Positions 16,798 to 24,053 of a DNA stretch of 64,000 nucleotides are shown here, piece after piece; position 1 is the first letter of the stretch, and each line of letters starts with the position of its first letter. The stretch spans positions 1 to 64,000 of the forward strand of contig NZ_JBAKBF010000015.1 of NCBI RefSeq assembly GCF_036881715.1, written 5' to 3'. Below the pieces are notes generated by a model. It was not told the origin of the DNA, made no database searches, and saw only the letters and a list, made by a program, of their open reading frames with translations. Position numbers and translations under genes: made by a program. This DNA comes from Pannonibacter anstelovis. Its GTDB lineage: Bacteria > Pseudomonadota > Alphaproteobacteria > Rhizobiales > Stappiaceae.

Positions 16798-16825
16798 GCT
16801 CCGGCTGCATAGGAGCCGCCGGAGC
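16798..16825 (+). terminator. Hairpin downstream of the TPR gene
   Basis: GCTCCGGC / GCCGGAGC, an 8-bp stem with a 12-base loop, lies 26 bases after the TPR stop codon and between convergent genes. There is no T-run, so termination is likely but not certain. Confidence 0.5.
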
Positions 16826-16948
16826 TTGAACTTCTGCTCAAACTGCCGGACAAACTGATTCAGCTCTTGCAGAGATTGATTCAAGTGCTGCCGGATTTGA
16901 TTCCGGAAAATGCCGCAATGTACTGATTTGTATGCGTTTTTTCTGGCT

Positions 16949-17725
16949 CTAACCGGCTGCGCCAAAGCTTCTGACCAGACTTCCGGCCACAAGATACCAG
17001 CCATCGACAAGCACGAAGAAGATCAGCTTGAAGGGCAGGGAGATGACCACTGGCGGCAGCATCATCATGCCCATGGACATGAGGATGGAGGCAATCACCA
17101 GGTCTATGATCAGGAAGGGCAGATACAGCAGGAAGCCGATCTCGAAGGCGCGGCGCAGCTCGCTGATCATGAAGGCCGGGATCAGGACCTGAAAGCTAAG
17201 GTCCTGCGGTGTCTCCGGCGGAGCCTGACCGGAGAGCTCTTGAAACAGGGCAAGGTCCTTCTCCCGCACCTGAGTCAGCATGAAGGCATGAAACGGCTCT
17301 GAAGCCCGTTCAAAGGCCTGATCGAACTCGATCGTTCCCTCCACCAGCGGCTGGACGCCCTCGTTATAGGCTGTCTGCAGGGTGGGGGCCATGATGAAGG
17401 CCGTGAGGAAGAGGGCCAGCGACACCATCACGGTATTGGGCGGTGCCGTCTGCAGGCCGATGGCCGAACGCAGCAGCGACAGAACCACGACAATGCGGGT
17501 GAAGCTCGTCACCATGACGAGGATCGAGGGGGCCAGGCTGAGAACCGTCAGCAGCGCCACGAGCTGCAGGGCGCGCTGTGTCACGCCCGTGCCTTCGCCG
17601 AAGCCGATGGAGATGTCCTGAGCCAGCGCCGGGGCAGCGAACAGCACTGCTGCTGCCCCGGCCAGAGCCATTGCTGTCAGGCGCAAATATCTGGCGGATC
17701 TGGTTGCGCCCTTGCGACCGTTCAT
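16949..17725 (-). CDS. fliP: Flagellar type III export gate protein FliP
   Basis: Core membrane subunit of the flagellar export gate with FliQ and FliR. The 258-residue protein has a cleavable signal peptide (LTAMALAGAAAVLFAAPALA), the membrane segment TVLSLAPSILVMVTSFTRIV, and the C-terminal signature ending in ILMSMGMMMLPPVVISLPFK. Length and motifs are normal. Its start overlaps the fliO stop by four bases, giving the usual FliO-FliP coupling. It is convergent with the TPR gene across about 180 bases. Confidence 0.97.
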   Translation of the reverse strand: MNGRKGATRSARYLRLTAMALAGAAAVLFAAPALAQDISIGFGEGTGVTQRALQLVALLTVLSLAPSILVMVTSFTRIVVVLSLLRSAIGLQTAPPNTVMVSLALFLTAFIMAPTLQTAYNEGVQPLVEGTIEFDQAFERASEPFHAFMLTQVREKDLALFQELSGQAPPETPQDLSFQVLIPAFMISELRRAFEIGFLLYLPFLIIDLVIASILMSMGMMMLPPVVISLPFKLIFFVLVDGWYLVAGSLVRSFGAAG

Positions 17726-19854
17726 TTGCGCTCTTGCGTGCCGATTTCGGACAGGAGGCGTGCCATCTCTTCTTCAATGGCCGTTACGCCGGGGTTGTCA
17801 CGGGCTGTCTGCACCTTGATCTCCGGCGCAGCACCTGGCTGCTCTGGCGTGTCATCCTGCGATGCTTCAAGCTCAGGTTCTGCGGCAGCGGGGGCTGCGC
17901 TCTCTCCGGCCTGGTCAGCAGGGGCAGGCGCAGCCGCCGTCTTGGAGGATCTGCCAGGCAGATGACCATCAAGAACATCAGCCAAGGCATCGGCCAACAG
18001 GTCGTCCGCCATACCGGTTTGTGTTGCGTCCGCCGTCTCTGCAGACGTATGTGCCGGGACGAGAGGGGCAAACAGGTCTTCCTCGTCCGCTGCAGTATCC
18101 TGCGTGCTGCCATCCTTATGCTCTGCCTCGGCCGGAGCAGCATCGCTTTCAGCCTGCTGGGGCGCTGCCGCCGTGTCTTCCAGCGGAACTGCGGGGCCTT
18201 CATTCTTTGCTGCAGCTGACGGAGCATCTGTTGCGGCTTCGCTGCGTGTTTCACCGGTGGTTGCAGCATCAGTGGAAGCTTCAGCCGCCGCCGCTGCCGC
18301 CGCCGTGTTCACAGGGGGGGCAGCCTGCGTGCTGCCGGAGGCACCAGCGCCGCCGCGATAGCTGGCCGCGCGGGCTGGGTCCAGTCTCAGATACGGATTG
18401 GTGGCCAGTGAACCCAGGCCTTCGCCACTGCGTTCTGCCGGGCCGCGAACTTCTGTTGCCGCTGCCTGAGCGGCTGGCGATGCGCCGGCAGATCCCGTGG
18501 CGTTTTGAGCGGCAGGCTGCGTCCGGACAGTGTCTCCCGCCGTGGTATCACCCTGCGCCGGATTTTGACCAGCAGCCAGCGGGTTCTGGAAAGCGGTACG
18601 TGCGCGGGCCGCGGGGCCCGAAGAGGGAGGCGTGACCTGACGGCGCAGCTCGGGCTCGGGAGCCGTGGCCTGACCATCTGTAGCCCCTGGCCGGGCGAAG
18701 GTGCGCGCAAGCCCCGCAACGGCAGCGCCTGCTGCGGCAACCGAAGCACCGGCCTTCTGGGTGAGGGCTGAGGCTGCCGACTGGACTGTGTCAGCTGCTG
18801 CGGCGGAAGCCCTCTGAACAGGCGGGGGAGCCGGCTGGACGGGCGCCTGGACAGGCGCTTGGGCCGTGCTTCTGATGGCGGGGGCGGAAACCTCCGGCGC
18901 ACGCATGGCCGGTTCTGATGCCCGAGGGGCAGGACTTGCCGGAGCGGCCGGAGCTGATACTGATGGTGCCGCCGCTGCAGATGTCCCGGCGGACATGGCT
19001 TCTGCCGCGCGGGCGCGCAGGGTCTTGATCGTGTCGAGCGGTGATGACACCGGCTTGAGCTCTGGGCCTGCGCTGCTGGCTGGCGGGACCGAGGGCGTCT
19101 GGGGAGCGTGAGATACGGAAGTCTGGGGTGCCTGAAGGGGCTGGGGTGTTTGGGCCCTGAGCGCAGGCGCTTCAGGAGCCGGTGCCTGTGCCTGCGGGCG
19201 TGGGGCCGAGGGAGCTGAGGCCTGTGCTGCAGGTCCTGAACCAACTTGCGGCTCGTTCTGCCCGCGCGCGCGGGCGCTGGCTGCGAGGCTTCCGGCTGCC
19301 GCAGCTGCCCGCGCCGCCAGATTTGCGGCGAGGCGCTGCGGACCGGAAGGTGCGGCCTGCTGCTTGTCAGGGGCAGAGGGCTGGACACGCAACGGCGGGA
19401 CAGCAGGTGCAGGTGCGAGCGAGGCAGCGGCGGGCGAGGCTGTCATGGCCGCAACGGGAGGGGCAGCAGGTGCAGGAACCGGACTGTCACCGGCGTCATA
19501 GTCCGGCGCCCCATAGCCTGCCAGCTGACGCTGATAATTTGCGGCCACCGGTGTGCCGCGAATGATGGTCTGTTCGACGACCACATCAGTCGGGCCGCCA
19601 ACGAGAATGAGGTGCTCCACATTGTCGCGGCGCACCAGCAGCAGGCGGCGGCGGGCGTCGATGTTCATGGCATCCATCACCGCGATGCGCGGCTGGCGGT
19701 TGCGGCCCGCGTTGATGCGGTTGCCGGTGAACTGCCGCAGGAAATAGACCATCAGGCCGATCAATGCGAAAACAATGGCCAGCGCAATGATGAAAGACAT
19801 TGCCCGTGCGATGCCGTCTCCGACGCCGAAAGTATCCGCGATCCACTCGTACAT
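17722..19854 (-). CDS. fliO: FliO with a very long Ala/Pro-rich C-terminal tail
   Basis: FliO assists assembly of the FliP ring. The start at 19854 (MYEWIADTFGVG) is chosen over 19926 because GAGG lies five bases upstream and the FliO domain begins there. Of 710 residues only the first 110 or so are FliO: membrane helix MSFIIALAIVFALIGLMVYF, then RQPRIAVMDAMNIDARRRLL and the short beta domain (LILVGGPTDVVVEQ). The remaining about 600 residues are low-complexity Ala/Pro/Ser/Gln, turning acidic towards the end, with a final short helix (AIEEEMARLLSEIGTQER). Typical FliO is 100-150 residues. It overlaps fliP by four bases. Confidence 0.88.
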   Translation of the reverse strand: MYEWIADTFGVGDGIARAMSFIIALAIVFALIGLMVYFLRQFTGNRINAGRNRQPRIAVMDAMNIDARRRLLLVRRDNVEHLILVGGPTDVVVEQTIIRGTPVAANYQRQLAGYGAPDYDAGDSPVPAPAAPPVAAMTASPAAASLAPAPAVPPLRVQPSAPDKQQAAPSGPQRLAANLAARAAAAAGSLAASARARGQNEPQVGSGPAAQASAPSAPRPQAQAPAPEAPALRAQTPQPLQAPQTSVSHAPQTPSVPPASSAGPELKPVSSPLDTIKTLRARAAEAMSAGTSAAAAPSVSAPAAPASPAPRASEPAMRAPEVSAPAIRSTAQAPVQAPVQPAPPPVQRASAAAADTVQSAASALTQKAGASVAAAGAAVAGLARTFARPGATDGQATAPEPELRRQVTPPSSGPAARARTAFQNPLAAGQNPAQGDTTAGDTVRTQPAAQNATGSAGASPAAQAAATEVRGPAERSGEGLGSLATNPYLRLDPARAASYRGGAGASGSTQAAPPVNTAAAAAAAEASTDAATTGETRSEAATDAPSAAAKNEGPAVPLEDTAAAPQQAESDAAPAEAEHKDGSTQDTAADEEDLFAPLVPAHTSAETADATQTGMADDLLADALADVLDGHLPGRSSKTAAAPAPADQAGESAAPAAAEPELEASQDDTPEQPGAAPEIKVQTARDNPGVTAIEEEMARLLSEIGTQERK

Positions 19855-20465
19855 ACCAACCTCATTACTCTGCGCCGGACTGGCGCTGGCCTCCTTGCCG
19901 GGGCTGGCGCCAGATCTCCCTTGCATTCAAGCCGCGCAACGGACTTCTGCCCCGCCTGCGTGATAGATCAGTGCTGCAAATAGCATCTGCAGGCGCTGAG
20001 GTATACATCCCAGTTACCCGCGAGCCTGTTGCAACGCTTGACTTGCACCCCGCCAGACTTGCGAGCCGGCGATCTGCATAACCACCACCTCGTCTGCCTC
20101 TGGTTCTGACCAGCGTCTTGAACCAATGCTCCCGCGTCCTGCTGCTCGCCATCCCCGTATCCATGGCTGGGGATTGTAGCGGCGGAAGCTTGTGCCGCCC
20201 CGTTGCCCCTTGCATGATTCTGGCTGGACAAATGCAATAGACCCGCCTTGGCGGCCCATCGAATCGGCTGAACCTTTCAAATGTTAACAGGGGCAGGCAA
20301 AAAATGCCGGGTGGTTTCGCAGTCTGCCTCCTTGTTTGAGCGGGTTGTTTACGAATTTCCACGGAAAACCGCGCCCTTGCCGTGAAAACCATTAACGCGG
20401 CATTAACTTTCCGTTAACCCTTTAAGCGGCAGTGTTTGCCGAAGTGTTAACGAATGGTGACTCGC
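19855..20465. other. 611-base divergent intergenic region, fliO / flgB
   Basis: Separates minus-strand fliO from plus-strand flgB. The right end carries the CtrA-type array at 20392-20417. The middle (about 19970-20280) is open in all three minus-strand frames, but none looks coding: there is no ribosome site, recognisable motif or consistent codon use. I see no RNA gene. Confidence 0.6.
20392..20417. promoter_or_regulatory. Two overlapping perfect CtrA boxes upstream of flgB
   Basis: TTAA-N7-TTAA-N7-TTAA: three perfect half-sites with starts at 20392, 20403 and 20414, the first two followed by C as in the consensus TTAA-N7-TTAAC. This makes two full CtrA sites sharing the middle half-site, 49 bases before flgB. 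Strong candidate for direct CtrA control of the flgB-flhB operon. Confidence 0.75.
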
Positions 20466-20870
20466 ATGTCTCTGACCGACCTGCCGATGTTCCGGGCGAT
20501 CAAGTCCAAAATGCAGTGGCATCAGGCCCGGCAGGGCGTGCTTGCCGAGAATGTCGCCAATGCGGATACGCCGGGATACCGGGCGCGAGAGCTCAAGGCC
20601 TTCAAGGTGGACGAGGATCTGAAGCTTGCCAAGCCGGGGCTTGAGACGGCGCGCACACAGGCAGGGCATCTGTCGGGTGTGATGCGTGCCTCCTCCGGAG
20701 GCGGTCAGGTATCACCCAGCACCTTCGAGACGACGCCGGATGGCAACAATGTGGTTCTCGAAGAGCAGATGATGAAGGTCACGCAGAACCAGATGGAGTT
20801 TCAGGCTGCTGCGACGCTCTACACCCGCAGCATGAAGCTTCTCAAGACTGCCATCGGCAAGTCTGTCTAA
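20466..20870 (+). CDS. flgB: Flagellar proximal rod protein FlgB
   Basis: Rod subunit of 134 residues when started at 20466 (MSLTDLPMFRAIKSKMQWHQ), the usual FlgB start; an ATG 12 bases upstream is possible but less typical. The block VLAENVANADTPGYRARELK is the rod-protein signature, and the C-terminal QMEFQAAATLYTRSMKLLKT fits FlgB. It leads the operon flgB-flgC-fliE-fliQ-fliR-flhB, immediately downstream of the CtrA-type array. Confidence 0.95.
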   Translation: MSLTDLPMFRAIKSKMQWHQARQGVLAENVANADTPGYRARELKAFKVDEDLKLAKPGLETARTQAGHLSGVMRASSGGGQVSPSTFETTPDGNNVVLEEQMMKVTQNQMEFQAAATLYTRSMKLLKTAIGKSV

Positions 20871-20903
20871 GGCTGGCTTTGAACACTTGCAAAGGAGAGT
20901 GCC

Positions 20904-21314
20904 ATGGATCTGACCAAAACGCTGTTCGTTTCCGCTTCTGGGCTGAAGGCGCAGACTGGCCGCATCCGCGTGATCGCAGAGAACATTGCCAATGCGGACT
21001 CAACGGGCCGCACGCCACAAGAAGACCCTTACCGCCGCAAGATCCCGACGTTCACGAACCGCTTTGAGAAGGCGCTGGACGCGGAAGTCGTCGCTCTGGG
21101 CCGGATCCAGGAAGATCAGTCGCAGTTTCCCACCCGCTACGAGCCCGGCCATCCGGCCGCCGATGCGGAAGGCAACGTGCGTATGCCCAACGTGAATTCC
21201 CTGGTGGAAAGCGTCGACATGCGCGAGGCGCAGCGCTCTTACGAAGCGAACCTGAACGTCATCGAGACGACCCGCAGCATGCTGCAGCGGACCATCGACA
21301 TCCTGCGCGGCTGA
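20904..21314 (+). CDS. flgC: Flagellar proximal rod protein FlgC
   Basis: Rod subunit of 136 residues: LFVSASGLKAQTGRIRVIAE, NIANADSTGRTPQEDPYRRK and the C-terminal helix SVDMREAQRSYEANLNVIET. A strong AAAGGAGA precedes the ATG. It lies 33 bases after flgB and 46 before fliE, and all family features are normal. Confidence 0.97.
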   Translation: MDLTKTLFVSASGLKAQTGRIRVIAENIANADSTGRTPQEDPYRRKIPTFTNRFEKALDAEVVALGRIQEDQSQFPTRYEPGHPAADAEGNVRMPNVNSLVESVDMREAQRSYEANLNVIETTRSMLQRTIDILRG

Positions 21315-21360
21315 TCACCCGGCCGGCACATTCGAACTTGAACCCAGAGGATAATCCATC

Positions 21361-21687
21361 ATGGCTATTCCATCCGTTGCTGCGAATGCCTATCAGACGA
21401 TGGCCCGCCTCGGACAGCAGGGTCAGGGGCTTGGCGGCGGCGAAGAGGCGGCCGGTGCCCTTACCCAGACACCGGATTTCGGCGGAATGGTGCGCGAAGC
21501 CGTCAGTTCCGTCGCCGATGCGGGGCAGAAGTCCGAAGGCATGGCCCTTGGGCTTGTCCAGGGCAAAGCTGACGTGGTTGATGTGGTGACCGCCATTGCG
21601 GAAACGGAAGTCGCGCTGGAAACGATGGTCTCCGTGCGTGACCGCGTGATTGCGGCCTACGAGGAAATCATGCGCATGTCGATCTGA
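21361..21687 (+). CDS. fliE: Flagellar hook-basal body protein FliE
   Basis: Adaptor between the MS-ring and rod, 108 residues. The N-terminal 45 residues are Gly/Ala-rich. The conserved C-terminal half contains FGGMVREAVSSVADAGQKSE, the block ADVVDVVTAIAETEVALETM and the final VRDRVIAAYEEIMRMSI. AGAGGA precedes the ATG. Typical length and position. Confidence 0.96.
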   Translation: MAIPSVAANAYQTMARLGQQGQGLGGGEEAAGALTQTPDFGGMVREAVSSVADAGQKSEGMALGLVQGKADVVDVVTAIAETEVALETMVSVRDRVIAAYEEIMRMSI

Positions 21688-21723
21688 TGCCAGAGCGCGG
21701 CAGGACAAGGGGCTGACAGCCAG

Positions 21724-21996
21724 ATGACCGGACCTGAGGTCATGGATATTGCCCGGGAGGGCATCTGGACTCTGGTGCTGGTCGCGGCTCCGGTGATGGT
21801 CGTCGGCCTTTTCGTCGGCGTCGTTGTCGCGCTGTTTCAGGCGCTGACCCAGATCCAGGAAATGACGCTGGTATTCGTCCCGAAAATCCTTGCGATCTTC
21901 GTGACGATGATCATCGCCTTTCCTTTCATGGGCAGTGTGCTGAACGCCTTCATGATGCGAATTTCCGAAATGATCCTGATGACCGGTCCGGGCTAG
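21724..21996 (+). CDS. fliQ: Flagellar export gate protein FliQ
   Basis: A 90-residue protein with two membrane helices: LVLVAAPVMVVGLFVGVVVA at about 18-38 and FVPKILAIFVTMIIAFPFMG at about 52-72, joined by the conserved LFQALTQIQEMTL. Together with FliP and FliR it forms the export gate. It lies 36 bases after fliE and 13 before fliR. Confidence 0.97.
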   Translation: MTGPEVMDIAREGIWTLVLVAAPVMVVGLFVGVVVALFQALTQIQEMTLVFVPKILAIFVTMIIAFPFMGSVLNAFMMRISEMILMTGPG

Positions 21997-22009
21997 AGGG
22001 GAGGGGGAT

Positions 22010-22783
22010 GTGACCATCCAGCTCTCTTTTCTGCCTGAGATGGCGGCAATCTTCATGCTGATGTTTGCCCGGCTCGGCACGCTTATGATGCTGCTGCCGT
22101 CTTTCAGCGAGCGCTCGATTCCGATGCGCTTGCGCCTGACGCTGGCCCTTTCCCTCACATTGCTGCTGTACCCCATGGCGTCCCGTCTGTATCCGGCAGG
22201 CCTGACCGAAAACATCAACCGTTTCGGGGTTATGCTTGCTGGAGAGTTCATCATCGGCTTCGCTGTTGGCCTGTGCGGACGCATGATCACCTCGGCCCTG
22301 ACGACGGCTGGCGTCATCATCGCCAACCAGACAGGTCTGGCTTTCGCGCTCGGGTCTGACGTGACCAACTCCGGCCAGCAAGGCGCCTTGATCGGCAACT
22401 ACCTGTCCATTCTCGCCGTCACGCTGATTTTCACCACGGATACCCATTATCTGATGATCGCGGCCCTGCACGACAGCTTCAGTCTGTTTCCGCCTGGCAT
22501 CGTGCTGCCGGTGGGGGACTTTGCCCGGATGGCGCAGGAGACGGTGTCCGGGGTTTTCTCCATCGCCATGCGCATGAGCGCGCCCTTCATCGTGGTGGGG
22601 CTGGTCTTCTATTTTGGCCTTGGCCTTCTCAACAAGCTGATGCCCCAGATGCAGATCTTCTTCATCTCGGCACCGGTTGGCATTGCCATCGGCATCCTGC
22701 TTCTTTACGCGCTTCTGATCGCCATCATGAACAAGTACCTTGCGCATTTCACCGAGGCGATCGGCAAGTTTACAGGGGGGTAG
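22010..22783 (+). CDS. fliR: Flagellar export gate protein FliR
   Basis: A 257-residue polytopic gate protein with about six or seven hydrophobic segments, including MAAIFMLMFARLGTLMMLLP and LAGEFIIGFAVGLCGRMITS. The GTG start at 22010 is supported by the GGGGAGGGGGAT stretch just upstream. ANQTGLAFALGSD and the pattern of helices are FliR-like. It follows fliQ and precedes flhB by 111 bases. Confidence 0.95.
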   Translation: MTIQLSFLPEMAAIFMLMFARLGTLMMLLPSFSERSIPMRLRLTLALSLTLLLYPMASRLYPAGLTENINRFGVMLAGEFIIGFAVGLCGRMITSALTTAGVIIANQTGLAFALGSDVTNSGQQGALIGNYLSILAVTLIFTTDTHYLMIAALHDSFSLFPPGIVLPVGDFARMAQETVSGVFSIAMRMSAPFIVVGLVFYFGLGLLNKLMPQMQIFFISAPVGIAIGILLLYALLIAIMNKYLAHFTEAIGKFTGG

Positions 22784-22894
22784 GCCAGCCTGCCGGAGGC
22801 CGCCGTAACGTGGCTTCCGCCGGCGGGCTGATCACATTCAACACATCCGGGCATCCCGTTCCTTTTTCTCGGGGCGGAGGCTTCAGGGGAAACA

Positions 22895-23974
22895 ATGTCT
22901 GACGAGACCGACGATTCGGAGAAAACCGAGGACCCCACGCAAAAACGCTTGCGAGAAGCGTTGGAGCGAGGGGATGTCGCAAAATCTCAGGAAGTCAGCA
23001 CGTGGTTCACGCTTGCCGGAACCGCGATGGTCATTGCATTTCTGTCTCCTGGAATTGTCCGCGATCTCGGCGGCAAACTGAAATGGTACGTGGAGCATGC
23101 TGACGCCATTCCGGCAGACCGCGGAGGGCTGGTCGATCTGTGGACCAGCACCGGCTATGCAGTTGCTGCGGCCGTTGCGTTGCCGATGCTGGCCCTGCTG
23201 CTCATGGCGGTCATCGGAAACATGGTGCAGCACCAGCTGGTCTTTTCGGCAGAGTCCCTGAAGCCGAAATTTTCCAAGGTCTCGCCTGTGTCCGGCTTCA
23301 AGCGGCTGTTTTCCGCCGACAGCCTGATGAACTTCGTCAAGGGTCTTATCAAGATCACCATCGTCTCGGTGCTGATGGTGGCTGTGCTCTGGCCGGAGCG
23401 GGACATGGCCGAAGCCGTCATGTTCATGGACGAACTGATGATGATGGAGGAGACCCGGATTCTCTCCCTCAAGCTCATCGGTGCCATTCTTGCCGTCATG
23501 ACCATCGTCGCCGCTGGCGATTTCCTCTGGCAGAAGACCAAGTGGTTCCAGAAGCAGAAAATGAGCCTGCGGGAGATCAAGGAAGAATACAAGCAGACGG
23601 AAGGTGATCCGGCGGTCAAGGGCAAGATCCGCCAGCTGCGTATGGAACGCAGCCGCCGCCGCATGATGAGCGCGGTGCCGCAGGCGACGGTCGTTGTCAC
23701 CAACCCGACGCACTACTCTGTTGCACTCAAATATGAGGACGGGATGGGGGCTCCTCAGGTCGTCGCCAAGGGTGTTGACGCGGTCGCCTTGCGCATTCGG
23801 GAAATTGCGAAAGAGAACAAGGTGCCCATCGTTGAGAACCCGCCGCTGGCGCGTGCACTTTACGCAGCGACGGAAATCGATCAGTTCATCCCCGAAGAAC
23901 ACTTCAAGGCAGCGGCCGAGGTCATCGGCTTTGTCTACAGAATGCGGAAAACCCGGAGCTGGCGTGATAATTGA
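22895..23974 (+). CDS. flhB: Flagellar export switch protein FlhB
   Basis: Substrate-specificity switch of the export apparatus, 359 residues: a polar start (SEKTEDPTQKRLREALERGD), four membrane helices, and a cytoplasmic domain with the autocleavage motif NPTH at about residue 270 (VVTNPTHYSVALKYE), followed by APQVVAKGVDAVALRIREIA and ENPPLARALY. AGGGGAAACA precedes the ATG. It is the last flagellar structural gene in this operon; cckA follows by 79 bases. Confidence 0.97.
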   Translation: MSDETDDSEKTEDPTQKRLREALERGDVAKSQEVSTWFTLAGTAMVIAFLSPGIVRDLGGKLKWYVEHADAIPADRGGLVDLWTSTGYAVAAAVALPMLALLLMAVIGNMVQHQLVFSAESLKPKFSKVSPVSGFKRLFSADSLMNFVKGLIKITIVSVLMVAVLWPERDMAEAVMFMDELMMMEETRILSLKLIGAILAVMTIVAAGDFLWQKTKWFQKQKMSLREIKEEYKQTEGDPAVKGKIRQLRMERSRRRMMSAVPQATVVVTNPTHYSVALKYEDGMGAPQVVAKGVDAVALRIREIAKENKVPIVENPPLARALYAATEIDQFIPEEHFKAAAEVIGFVYRMRKTRSWRDN

Positions 23975-24053
23975 CACCAGATCGGTTGAATTTAGCTGCG
24001 CGGGGCAGAATGCTGCATGAAAGACCGAATCCCGCCGGGCTGGAGGGAGAAGA

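Noticed and set aside
19865..20392. Overlapping minus-strand frames between fliO and flgB
   Set aside because: Three frames are open at once, none with a ribosome site or motif; more likely non-coding GC-rich DNA.
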